DNA of 7,524 bases from CAZDXJ01 sp964509475 (GCA_964509475.1 CAZDXJ010000094.1:1-7524); one strand, 5' to 3'; positions 1 through 6,818 are shown, counted from the first letter of the stretch. Made by a program: numbers and translations. Notes: generated by a model not told the origin, from the sequence alone.

Positions 1-54
1 ACTCTTCATACTCTGAAATATTATGGGGATTCTGTTGGTTTATGCAACAAAGCC
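1..54 (-). mobile_element. End of an IS903-like (IS5 family) insertion sequence, left copy, partial
   Basis: Read on the minus strand from base 54 outward, the sequence begins GGCTTTGTTGCATAAACC. This closely resembles the 18-bp terminal inverted repeat of IS903-group elements, which begins GGCTTTGTTGAATAAATC as I remember it. The body of the element lies to the left, outside the window, so no transposase can be seen. The same 50-odd bases occur at the right edge in the opposite orientation, differing by one 3-base indel (near base 21). The boundary at 54 is set by the IS903-like motif and by the loss of dehydrogenase similarity in the gene it interrupts. The family assignment comes from the terminus alone. 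Confidence 0.7.
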
Positions 55-548
55 CTTTTCATGGCCGCATTCAACGCCGCCTTGCTGGAACGATAAAGAA
101 TACTGCCGCCACTGCCATTATCGGCAATACTACCCATTTGACTACTCAACGCTGCTATCACCGGTCGCGTGCCACGCCTTAATTGGGGTAAAAACGCCTC
201 AACCAGTTTAACCGCACCCAATACATTGATTTCCAGGGTTGTCAGCCAAAGCGAATAATCCAGGCCGCCCAAATTCTGGCTGTGGCCACCATACACCCCG
301 GCATTGGCAAGCAGTACATCGATAGCCCGATCCGACAGTTGTTCCGATAAACGGTCGATGGCTTCCCGATCCAGTACATCCAGGGCATAAACATGAACGT
401 TTGCCCCTTGCCGGGCCAGTCTGTTTAATTGATCCGCCTGCTGTGGATTGCGGCAACAGGCCAACACGGACCAGCCCAATGCGGCATATTGTTTACAAAA
501 TTCCAGACCAATACCCCGATTGGCCCCACTAATGAGTACCGTATTCAT
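21..548 (-). pseudogene. Short-chain dehydrogenase/reductase (SDR), 3' end cut off by the insertion sequence
   Basis: An NAD(P)-dependent oxidoreductase of the classical SDR type, probably cytoplasmic and resembling C-factor-like SDRs; the substrate is unknown. The start at 548 (MNTVLISG) is fixed by a perfect AGGAGG six bases upstream. Visible in the 175 residues are the glycine-rich cofactor loop SGANRGIG (7-14), ANAG (81-84), the structural Asn in EIN (108), catalytic Ser (135/136) and YxxxK (Tyr152, Lys156). Native coding stops after Lys164. Residues 165-175 (RALLHKPTESP) are translated from the insertion sequence, whose first base is the third base of codon 165, and a TAA there ends the frame. 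Related proteins are usually around 230-250 residues, so the C-terminal 60 or so, which shape the substrate pocket and dimer contacts, are missing. It is probably inactive. It is divergent from the TetR-RND operon, with which it may once have shared a function. Confidence 0.85.
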
Positions 549-554
549 CCGCTC

Positions 555-560
555 CCTCCT
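555..560 (-). promoter_or_regulatory. Ribosome binding site of the SDR gene
   Basis: The minus strand reads AGGAGG, followed by six bases and then ATG at 548. It decides the start in favour of MNTVLISG and against the in-frame TTG at 563, which overlaps it. It is the strongest Shine-Dalgarno sequence in the window. Confidence 0.85.
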
Positions 561-615
561 CAAATCATTTTGTGAATGCTGTTTAATCTATCGTGAGTTT
601 TACCTTGATACAAGC

Positions 616-645
616 ATTTTAGGTGTGCGCTTGTTTTGTTGGCAA
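616..645 (-). promoter_or_regulatory. Predicted sigma70 promoter of the SDR gene
   Basis: On the minus strand there is a -35 box TTGCCA (645-640), an 18-base spacer and a -10 box TAAAAT (621-616). Each box matches consensus at five of six positions. Transcription would start near 609, leaving a leader of about 60 bases before the ATG at 548. It stands back to back with the rightward promoter, the two -35 boxes being 11 bases apart. Confidence 0.55.
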
Positions 646-656
646 GCCCCAATCAA

Positions 657-685
657 TTGACAACCAGCCTGCACACCGCTAATAT
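657..685 (+). promoter_or_regulatory. Predicted sigma70 promoter of the TetR-RND operon
   Basis: A perfect -35 box TTGACA (657-662), the optimal 17-base spacer and a -10 box TAATAT (680-685, four of six matches). The predicted start is near 692, giving a leader of about 70 bases to the TetR ATG. The start falls within the palindrome at 690-699, so a repressor bound there would block initiation. Confidence 0.65.
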
Positions 686-689
686 AGAA

Positions 690-699
690 CGAACGTTCG
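690..699 (+). promoter_or_regulatory. Palindromic operator, probable TetR binding site
   Basis: CGAACGTTCG is a perfect 10-bp palindrome, with imperfect symmetry a few bases further on each side. It begins five bases after the -10 box of the rightward promoter and upstream of a TetR-family gene. TetR-family repressors commonly bind short palindromes overlapping their own promoter, so autorepression of the whole operon is the likely mode. That this protein binds here is inference from position. Confidence 0.55.
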
Positions 700-763
700 G
701 TTTGCACGATTAAAGTACATTCTCCCGTACAAGCCATAAGGTTTTCTTTTATATACAATCAAC

Positions 764-1348
764 ATGACCGACACCAAAGCCCATATATTAAAACAAGCGA
801 TGCAACTGTTTGCCCAGAAAGGTTATGCAGGCGTATCCATGCGTGATCTGGCCAAAGCGTCCGGAATTGGGGTATCGGGTGTCTACCATCACTTCCCGGA
901 CAAAAAAACCTTATACCTGAAAACAGTACAAGAAGCCTTTTCCAACAAGGAACAAGCGTTTTCTGAAGTATGGCAAAGCAACGGCAATGCCCGCCAAAAA
1001 TTGGAATTATTCATTCACCGCCTGGTACATTTAATGCTGGCCGATAAAAATTTTCATCGTTTGATGCAGCGTGAATTATTGGAGGCTGACCCGGAACGCA
1101 TGGCATTATTGGCCAGGGAAGTTTTCCAGGCGCAATTTATCGAACTGATGAAATTGATCCAACAGTTGTTCCCGGAACAGGACATGCACCTGATGTCGGT
1201 ATCGGTTATCGGCCTAGTTTGTTACTACCTTGAAATGCAGCCATTACGCCAGTTTTTGCCGGGTTATCAGGCGGAACATGAACAACCCCAAATTATTGCC
1301 GAACATATTTGCCATTTATTGATGGCGCAAACGGAAACCATAAGATAA
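764..1348 (+). CDS. TetR/AcrR-family transcriptional regulator
   Basis: A 194-residue dimeric DNA-binding repressor of normal TetR length. The N-terminal helix-turn-helix domain is clear: ILKQAMQLFAQKGYAGVSMRDLAKASG followed by GVSGVYHHFPDKKTLY. The recognition helix lies around residues 36-46, and the YHHFPDK signature is at 41-47. Residues from about 55 on are helical and should form the ligand-binding and dimerisation domain; they show no family-specific motif, so the inducer is unknown. It is first in a four-gene operon, nine bases upstream of the exporter gene, and sits behind a sigma70 promoter with a palindrome at the start point. The likely role is autorepression and control of the exporter, relieved by a ligand that may be the exported compound or a relative. 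No convincing Shine-Dalgarno precedes ATG 764; the nearest AAGG is over 20 bases away. The start is nevertheless the one that fits the domain. Confidence 0.9.
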   Translation: MTDTKAHILKQAMQLFAQKGYAGVSMRDLAKASGIGVSGVYHHFPDKKTLYLKTVQEAFSNKEQAFSEVWQSNGNARQKLELFIHRLVHLMLADKNFHRLMQRELLEADPERMALLAREVFQAQFIELMKLIQQLFPEQDMHLMSVSVIGLVCYYLEMQPLRQFLPGYQAEHEQPQIIAEHICHLLMAQTETIR

Positions 1349-1357
1349 ACCCTAATC

Positions 1358-3646
1358 ATGCAGAAAACACGCATTGGCCGCTGGGCTGTTTTTTTAACCA
1401 ATCACCCGTACTGGGTTTTAGTCCTCACGGCACTTTTCGTTGTTGGCGCGGGTGCCGGCATCAGCCGACTGGAATTCAAAAATGATTATCGTATTTATTT
1501 CAGCAAGGAAAACCCACAACTGCTGGCATTCGAAGCCATACAGAATACCTACAATAAAAGTGATAACGTCACCTTTGTCGTTGCCCCGGACAGCGGCGAC
1601 ATCTTTAATCCGAAAACCCTCGAAGTCATCCGGCAATTGACTGAAAAGTCCTGGCAACTGCCTTATTCCATGCGCGTTGACTCGATTACCAATTTTCAGC
1701 ATACGATTGCCGTTGACGACGATTTAAACGTTGCCGATCTGGTTCCTGATCCAGCTTCCCTGCGACCCTCAGAGATCCAGTATATACGCCAGATCGCCCT
1801 GCACGAACCCTTACTGGTCAACCGTCTGGTTTCTAAAACCGGCCATGTCGCCGGTGTCAATGTCACCTTTCAGCTACCCCAGGAAAATGCCAGTGCCGCC
1901 ATGCAGATTGCCAAAAAGGTGCGCGTGCTAAAAGCGGAAATCGAGCAACTTTACCCCGACGTTAAACTTTATGTCACCGGCATGGTGATGATGAATAACG
2001 CTTTCGCGGAATCATCCATACATGATAATACCACCTTGATTCCCATTATGTATGGCATCGTCATCCTGACCATGTGGTTCAGTTTGCGCTCCATTTCCGC
2101 GACCTTCAGCATTGTCATACTGATCGTGTGCTCCATCCTGAGCGCTTTGGGCATTGCAGCCTGGTCGGGTATCTATCTGACCCCGACTTCAGCCATCGCA
2201 CCAACCATTATATTGACCATGGCGGTTGCCGACTGCGTGCATTTTCTGGTCACGCTGCTACACAACATGCGCATCGGCCATGAAAAAAAACAAGCGATCC
2301 AGGAAAGTCTTCGCATTAATTTCCAACCCATCATGTTGACCAGCGTTACCACGGCAATCGGTTTTTTGAGCATGAATTTCAGTGATGCGCCACCTTTTCG
2401 GGATCTGGGCAATATTGTCGCTCTCGGTGTTTTGATTGCCTTCGTGTTGACCATTACCCTGCTGCCCGCGCTGATGTGCCTGCTGCCGGTACGGGTGCGG
2501 TTGCGCGATGATTTGGATAATACCTATTTGTACCGTCTGGCGGAATTTGTCATTCGCAAACGCACGTTGCTGTTGATTGGCAATGGCTTGATTGCCGTTT
2601 TTTTTATCAGCTTTGCCCCATTGAATGAGTTGAATGACGAGTTCGTCAAATACTTTGACCGCTCGACCGAATTTCGCCAGGGCACGGATTTTCTCAACGA
2701 CAATATGGGGGGACTTTACAATATTGAATTTTCCCTGCACGCCAGCGCCGAAGGTGAAATCAATGAACCCCAATATCTGGCTGACATTGCCAAACTGGCG
2801 AACTGGTTAAAAAAACAGCCGGAAGTAGTGCATGTCAACACCATCAGCGATACCTACAAACGTCTCAATAAAAACATGCACGCTGATGATCCGCAATGGT
2901 ACCGGCTGCCTGAATCGCGGGAACTGGCCGCACAATATCTGCTGCTGTTTGAAATGTCCTTGCCCTATGGCCTGGACCTTAACGATCAAATCAATATAGA
3001 CAAATCCGCCACCCGCCTGATCGCCACAACCCAAAGCATGAGTTCCAATCAGATGCTGGCTCTGGAACAGCGCATCAAGGACTGGATGGCAAACAATATA
3101 CCGGCCATCCGATCAGAAGCCGCCAGCCCGGTATTGATGTTTTCACATATCGGCCAGCGTAACATTATCAGCATGGTAGCCGGTACCTTGCTGGCGCTGG
3201 TACTGATTTCATTGTTGCTCATCCTTGCCTTCCGTTCACTGAAACTGGGCTTGATCAGCCTGGTGCCTAATCTGATACCCGCCGGTATCGCCTTTGGTAT
3301 CTGGGCTTTGATCGATGGCCAGATCGGGCTGGGATTATCGGTCGTAACCGGTTTGACCTTGGGTATCGTGGTCGATGATACCGTCCATTTCATCAGCAAA
3401 TACCGCCGCGCAAAACTGGAAAAAGGCTTAAACAGCCAGGATGCCGTGCGTTATGCGTTTTCGACGGTCGGATCGGCACTGTGGATTACCTCTGCGGTTT
3501 TGATCAGTGGTTTTTTGGTCTTGAGTCTTTCCCATTTCGAAATGAATTCCGATATGGGACTGATGACGGCAATAACCATTGCAGTCGCCTTGTTTATGGA
3601 TTTTTTACTGTTACCACCTTTATTAATATTATGGGGAAAAAAATGA
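1358..3646 (+). CDS. MMPL/RND-superfamily inner-membrane exporter
   Basis: A 762-residue proton-driven exporter in the inner membrane, of the MMPL/HpnN-like class rather than the AcrB drug-efflux class, whose members are over 1000 residues. It shows the duplicated RND layout: TM1 (about 18-36), a first periplasmic domain (about 40-220), a TM bundle (about 225-378), TM7 (about 403-421), a second periplasmic domain (about 425-600) and a final bundle (about 604-760). Each half has an acidic and His pair within a membrane helix: Asp292 and His295 in VADCVHF, and Asp673, Asp674 and His677 in GIVVDDTVHF. These are plausible proton-relay residues by analogy with other RND proteins. It is nine bases after the TetR gene, with no clear Shine-Dalgarno. 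Its TGA overlaps the next gene's ATG (ATGA). There is no membrane-fusion gene in the operon. The partners suggest it loads a hydrophobic cargo onto the periplasmic carrier; the cargo is unknown. Confidence 0.88.
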   Translation: MQKTRIGRWAVFLTNHPYWVLVLTALFVVGAGAGISRLEFKNDYRIYFSKENPQLLAFEAIQNTYNKSDNVTFVVAPDSGDIFNPKTLEVIRQLTEKSWQLPYSMRVDSITNFQHTIAVDDDLNVADLVPDPASLRPSEIQYIRQIALHEPLLVNRLVSKTGHVAGVNVTFQLPQENASAAMQIAKKVRVLKAEIEQLYPDVKLYVTGMVMMNNAFAESSIHDNTTLIPIMYGIVILTMWFSLRSISATFSIVILIVCSILSALGIAAWSGIYLTPTSAIAPTIILTMAVADCVHFLVTLLHNMRIGHEKKQAIQESLRINFQPIMLTSVTTAIGFLSMNFSDAPPFRDLGNIVALGVLIAFVLTITLLPALMCLLPVRVRLRDDLDNTYLYRLAEFVIRKRTLLLIGNGLIAVFFISFAPLNELNDEFVKYFDRSTEFRQGTDFLNDNMGGLYNIEFSLHASAEGEINEPQYLADIAKLANWLKKQPEVVHVNTISDTYKRLNKNMHADDPQWYRLPESRELAAQYLLLFEMSLPYGLDLNDQINIDKSATRLIATTQSMSSNQMLALEQRIKDWMANNIPAIRSEAASPVLMFSHIGQRNIISMVAGTLLALVLISLLLILAFRSLKLGLISLVPNLIPAGIAFGIWALIDGQIGLGLSVVTGLTLGIVVDDTVHFISKYRRAKLEKGLNSQDAVRYAFSTVGSALWITSAVLISGFLVLSLSHFEMNSDMGLMTAITIAVALFMDFLLLPPLLILWGKK

Positions 3647-4467
3647 ATAAACTTCTGCTTCTTTGTTTGCTGCTGTTTTGGCAAGGCGCTTTTGCTGAAA
3701 CCGATGAGCAAGCCGATACACAAGTTGCAGCGGAACCGGATCAACGAACCGCTGAACAAAAAGGGTTGCAAATTGTTACCGAAGCCGACCGCCGGGATAC
3801 CGGTTTTGGTGACAGCAAAGCCGATCTGGAAATGATTCTGCATAACCGGCATGGCGATACCAGCGTGCGTAAATTGCGTATGCAGACGCTGGAAGTGATT
3901 GGCGACGGTGATAAGAGCCTCAGTATTTTCAGCAGTCCGCGTGATGTCAAGGGAACGGCGTTTTTAAGTTTTACCCACGCCCTGGAAGCAGACGAACAAT
4001 GGCTTTACCTGCCGGCCCTGAAGCGTGTCAAACGCATTTCTTCCAGCAACAAATCCGGGCCATTCCTGGGTAGTGAATTTGCTTATGAAGATTTGACGTC
4101 GTTCGAGGTGCCTAAATTCAAATACAAATATCTGCATGATGAAATGCTCGATGGCATCGACTGTTTTGTCATCGAAGCCTATCCCCAATATGAACATTCC
4201 GGTTATACCCGGGAAATTATCTGGATCGACAAACAGCGTTATATCGTTATGAAAATTGATTACTATGATCGCAAGGACAGCTTGTTAAAAACGTTGCGTT
4301 ACAAAAATTACCGACAATATCTGGGCCAATTCTGGCGGGCTGATGAAATGGATATGCAAAACCGGCAAAACGGCAAAAGCACCCAACTGATCTGGAAGAA
4401 CTATCAATTCCGCACCGGTTTGACGAATCGGGATTTTGATCGCAATACCTTGAAACGGGCCCGATGA
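3643..4467 (+). CDS. Periplasmic LolA-like outer membrane lipoprotein-sorting protein
   Basis: A 274-residue exported protein of the 'outer membrane lipoprotein-sorting protein' family (LolA/LolB-like fold, PF17131 type). In LolA/LolB such folds form an open half-barrel that holds acyl chains. A signal peptide is clear: MNK, a leucine-rich core, then QGAFA, with cleavage after Ala18; the mature protein should be soluble in the periplasm. Family hallmarks are DRRDTGFGD (49-57), SSPRDVKGTAFLSF (97-110), WLYLPALKRVKRISSS (120-135), GSEFAYEDL (143-151) and, near the end, NYQFRTGL (253-260). The start at 3643 overlaps the exporter stop by four bases, with GGGG seven bases upstream; an in-frame ATG at 3631 would add only MGKK before the signal. 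It sits between the pump and barrel genes and presumably carries the pump's cargo to the outer membrane. It is distinct from housekeeping lolA, which is not found in such an operon. Confidence 0.85.
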   Translation: MNKLLLLCLLLFWQGAFAETDEQADTQVAAEPDQRTAEQKGLQIVTEADRRDTGFGDSKADLEMILHNRHGDTSVRKLRMQTLEVIGDGDKSLSIFSSPRDVKGTAFLSFTHALEADEQWLYLPALKRVKRISSSNKSGPFLGSEFAYEDLTSFEVPKFKYKYLHDEMLDGIDCFVIEAYPQYEHSGYTREIIWIDKQRYIVMKIDYYDRKDSLLKTLRYKNYRQYLGQFWRADEMDMQNRQNGKSTQLIWKNYQFRTGLTNRDFDRNTLKRAR

Positions 4468-4477
4468 ACCCTGCAAC

Positions 4478-5656
4478 GTGCAACGTCTCGCTCTATTGCT
4501 CTTTTTTTTGCCTTTACCGATCGGTGCCTGGGAATTATCGGGCCAAGCCGGTCTGGAAGACCTTGGCTTTTTTTATCCCGCCCTCGATGAACGTCAACAT
4601 AACAACTACGTCTCGGGGGCAATAGAAGCCGAACTCTATCATGAATGGGACCAGGGCCGGCAAAGTTTCGCTTTCGTCCCGTTCTTTCGTTATTCACAAC
4701 ACGACCACAAACGCACCCATTTCGATATCCGCGAACTGACCTGGATGCAGGTCGCCGATAGCTGGGAGTTGCGTATTGGTTTGCGCAAGGTTTTTTGGGG
4801 GGTTACCGAATCGCAACACCTGGTCGATGTAATCAATCAAAGGGATTTGGTCGAAAACATCGATGGCGAGGATAAACTGGGGCAACCCATGATTAACCTG
4901 GCCTTGATCCAGGACTGGGGAACTGTGGATTTGTTTTTTCTGACCGGTTTCCGGGAACGTACTTTTCCGGGCGCGGCAGGCCGCTTGCGTACATCGCCCC
5001 CCATTGACACCGACCACGCCCGTTTTGAAAAATCCGGCGCCGCCCGGCATTTAGGCTTTGCGCTGCGTTGGTCACACGCCATTGGCGATTGGGACCTGGG
5101 GGTTTCCTATTTTTATGGCATGAACCGCGATCCAACTTTTCTGCCGGAACTCGATAGCCAGGGGAATTTTAGACTCATCCCCTATTATGAAATCATCCAT
5201 CAGCCCAGTATCGACCTCCAGGTCACCAAGGGCAACTGGTTATGGAAGCTGGAATCCCTGCTCCGTTCCGGCATGGGCAAAACCTATTTCGCCGCCACTT
5301 TTGGCCTGGAGTATACCTTTTTCGATATCTATGCAAGCGGTCTGGATTTGGGTTTTGTTTTTGAATATCTCTACGACAGCCGGGGCAAACATGCCCAGAC
5401 CATTTTTCAGGACGATATTATGGCGGCCATGCGTTTTGCTTTTAACGATGTGCAAAGTACCGAAATTCTGGCCGGTGTGATTTTTGACCGCACCCGCAAT
5501 GCCAAATTTTACAATATCGAAGCCAGTCGCCGCATCGGTGACGACTGGACCTTATCCATCGAGGCACGTTTTTTCAGCGGTGCTTCCCGCGATGATTTTG
5601 CCTTTATGTTCCGCAATGATGATCATATTCGCGCCGAATTGAACTATCATTTCTGA
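4478..5656 (+). CDS. Putative outer-membrane beta-barrel protein
   Basis: A 392-residue protein with a signal peptide (QRLALLLFFLPLPIGA, cleavage likely after Ala17) followed by many alternating aromatic/hydrophobic segments ending in charged turns, as in a transmembrane barrel. The last residues, RAELNYHF, end in phenylalanine with aromatic spacing, the usual Bam recognition signal. A motif-like block KVFWGVTESQHLVDVINQRD (104-123) and then DGEDKLGQPMINL is the most family-like part; it recalls DUF1302-type barrels that accompany MMPL exporters with LolA-like partners, but this protein is shorter and I cannot assign the family firmly. The start must be GTG 4478, because an in-frame TGA lies at 4451-4453 and no ATG, GTG or TTG lies between. 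There is no good Shine-Dalgarno; translation is probably coupled to the upstream gene, ten bases away. It is the likely outer-membrane receiver or exit of the export route. Confidence 0.75.
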   Translation: MQRLALLLFFLPLPIGAWELSGQAGLEDLGFFYPALDERQHNNYVSGAIEAELYHEWDQGRQSFAFVPFFRYSQHDHKRTHFDIRELTWMQVADSWELRIGLRKVFWGVTESQHLVDVINQRDLVENIDGEDKLGQPMINLALIQDWGTVDLFFLTGFRERTFPGAAGRLRTSPPIDTDHARFEKSGAARHLGFALRWSHAIGDWDLGVSYFYGMNRDPTFLPELDSQGNFRLIPYYEIIHQPSIDLQVTKGNWLWKLESLLRSGMGKTYFAATFGLEYTFFDIYASGLDLGFVFEYLYDSRGKHAQTIFQDDIMAAMRFAFNDVQSTEILAGVIFDRTRNAKFYNIEASRRIGDDWTLSIEARFFSGASRDDFAFMFRNDDHIRAELNYHF

Positions 5657-5720
5657 CCGTCTATACTTTACACGGTTACGAATGTGAATCGGCCCTCGGC
5701 ACCAACGGCATTTCGTTGCC

Positions 5721-5739
5721 AAAGGCGGAACCCGCCTTT
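5721..5739. terminator. Hairpin after the operon, possible terminator
   Basis: AAAGGCGG, loop AAC, CCGCCTTT: a perfect 8-bp GC-rich stem 65 bases after the barrel gene's stop. The stem ends in three T residues but no longer T-tract follows, so it is at best a weak intrinsic terminator or an mRNA 3' stabiliser. It is the only strong hairpin near the operon end. Confidence 0.45.
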
Positions 5740-6018
5740 GTGTCGTTACGCTCGCCACCTAAACAGCCACGTGATTTATTGATTTCAGCAATGAATGCTC
5801 ACATGGTGAATTTAGATAATCTGAGTGGCATTAGTCCAGACATATCGGATACCCTTTGCAGATTATCGACCGGTGGCGGCCATGATCAACGGGCGTTATA
5901 TACCGATGATGAACAATGTTTGGTCGATGTTCAAAAGCCTGTCATGGTGAATGGTATTGATGATGTTGCAACACGGCCAGACCTTGCGGAACGGTCATTA
6001 ATCGTCAATCTGCTGTAA
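5740..6018 (+). pseudogene. Internal fragment of a mobile-element primase/helicase-type ATPase
   Basis: About 92 codons resemble the middle of large ATP-binding primase/helicase-like proteins found on prophages and integrative elements. I recognise the run from VSLRSPP through RDLLISAMNAHMVNLDNLS (a Walker B-like strand ending in Asp-Asn), SDTLCRLSTGGG, QRALYTDDEQ, PVMVNGIDDVATRPDLAERSL. Such proteins usually run to several hundred residues. The N-terminal part with the Walker A motif and the whole C-terminal part are absent here. The open frame runs back to a TTG at 5716, but bases 5716-5739 form the hairpin and do not look like protein. Similarity stops at RSLIVNLL, and the TAA coincides with the start of repeat A, which suggests the repeat or a deletion at its edge cut the gene. 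It is a relic, not a functional gene; the family assignment is from memory of the motif order. Confidence 0.65.
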
Positions 6019-6229
6019 GGTATTATCAATAAATAAGAAACAATCTTTCCCCTAGTATAAAATCATGCCAACATTGATATTTTTATACAATTCAAATAGT
6101 TAAGGCATGGTATATATTTTGCAGCGAACACTATTTCATTTTAAGAAACATTGCCTGCAAAATCAAATAATCTACAAACGATAGATGGTCTATCCTGAAC
6201 ATGATGGGGACAGATGTTTGTTCGTGCTA
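6019..6229 (+). repeat. Dispersed repeat, copy A (direct, longest)
   Basis: This stretch reappears in reverse complement twice further right. Its first 104 bases match 6818-6714 closely (copy B), with shared blocks such as GTATTATCAATAAAT, AATCTTTCCCCTAG and ATTCAAATAGTTAA. Bases from about 6048 to 6229 match 7176-6993 more loosely (copy C), with shared blocks CATGCCAACA, GAACACTATTTC, TGCCTGCAAAA, ACGATAGAT and TGTTTGTTCGTGCTA. Similarity ends sharply at both sides: at the stop of the ATPase fragment on the left, and inside the short open frame at 6229 on the right. I see no coding capacity and no matching terminal inverted repeats. The family is not one I recognise. Confidence 0.75.
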
Positions 6230-6360
6230 CTCAAAAAGGGCAGAGCGCAAATTTGCGTCTTGGCACATCAAACTCAGAAGCCACCGAAAAACTTAATGTA
6301 TCACCCACAAGCGTAAAAATCACCAAAGAAAACTGCTTTTCAAAGTTGACCAGAGGTTGA
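6214..6360 (+). pseudogene. Small open frame with a possible ParB-like helix-turn-helix fragment
   Basis: A 48-codon frame from ATG 6214 to TGA 6360, preceded by GGGGA four bases ahead of the ATG and closed upstream by an in-frame stop at 6202. The translation QSANLRLGTSNSEATEKLNVSPTSVKITKE resembles the helix-turn-helix segment of ParB/Spo0J-like proteins from prophages and islands, where a pattern like AAELLNVSxRSVKxAK is typical. Only that segment is present, and what follows is unrelated. The first five codons (MFVRA) lie in the conserved end of repeat A, so the apparent start and ribosome site come from the repeat rather than from the original gene. It is most likely a gene fragment. The assignment is tentative because the match is short. 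Confidence 0.35.
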
Positions 6361-6492
6361 CCGGTAAAAATCAGAAAATTTTAAAAATCAAAACAAATCT
6401 GTAAGTCTTTGATATATATGGTGCCAGGCCTGAATAGAATAGAATCAATAATAGTAACAAAAACAATATATTACATGGGTTTTAAAATACTG

Positions 6493-6513
6493 ATACCCCC
6501 AAATATACCCCCA
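6493..6513 (+). repeat. Two ATACCCCCA direct repeats, 12-base period
   Basis: ATACCCCCA occurs at 6493-6501 and 6505-6513, and a looser TAACCCCCC follows at 6532-6540. Short C-rich direct repeats of this kind lie close to integrase genes in some genomic islands, where they could be arm-type sites for a tyrosine recombinase. No integrase frame follows here, so that reading is inference; a chance repeat is possible. Confidence 0.35.
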
Positions 6514-6713
6514 TTAACACAAGATGGTAAGTAACCCCCCACGCAAGGGCAAAACACATTAAATATTCTTTAAGCATTTTTTAACCTCTGTACGTGTAAA
6601 CTGCCCTCATTTGAACGGCTAACCCTGTTGTGAATTTAAGTTATTGATTCATCCCGATTTTTTCATGTTTTTCCCGTGCAGGTATATGCTCTTATTAATA
6701 AACAATACCCATA

Positions 6714-6818
6714 GCAAAAGATATACCATGCTTTAACTATTTGAATTATATAACAATTATTAATGTTGGCATGAAATCATGCTAGGGGAAAGATTGTTTC
6801 TGATTTATTGATAATACC
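6714..6818 (-). repeat. Dispersed repeat, copy B (inverted, partial)
   Basis: The reverse complement of this stretch matches bases 6019-6122 of copy A over about 105 positions, at what I judge by eye to be around 85% identity. It lacks the second half of the repeat. The 10-base word AATACCCATA stands at both sides, at 6704-6713 and 6813-6822, like a target-site duplication, although the right-hand word partly overlaps the repeat. A small hairpin (GCATGA, loop AA, TCATGC, 6769-6782) lies in the conserved core. Confidence 0.75.

Noticed and set aside
23..211. 62-codon plus-strand frame over the left edge
   Set aside because: It is antisense to the SDR gene and the insertion-sequence end; the translation shows no protein-like features.
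2258..2773. 171-codon open frame on the minus strand
   Set aside because: It lies wholly within the exporter gene on the opposite strand, has low-complexity Gln/Asn-rich composition and no recognisable domain; it is a shadow of the real gene. The same holds for the other antisense frames over the operon.
3481..3642. N-terminal extension of the LolA-like gene (start at 3481 or at 3631)
   Set aside because: The extra residues lie inside the exporter gene in another frame and would put 54 (or 4) residues in front of a clear signal peptide. The ATGA overlap at 3643, with GGGG seven bases upstream, fits better.
6246..6257. CGCAAATTTGCG palindrome as an operator
   Set aside because: It is perfect but stands alone inside the ParB-like fragment, with no promoter next to it.
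6419..6425. TGGTGCC as the 3' end of a minus-strand tRNA gene
   Set aside because: The bases that follow do not give a T-arm or any cloverleaf. At most it could be a leftover attachment-site word.
6430..6450. GAATAGAATAGAATC short tandem repeat
   Set aside because: Only about three imperfect units in AT-rich DNA; not distinguishable from low complexity.
6475..6534. 19-residue frame MGFKILIPPNIPPLTQDGK as the start of an integrase
   Set aside because: It is too short and ends at a stop. The Pro-rich part is simply the translated ATACCCCCA repeats, so no coding claim can be made.
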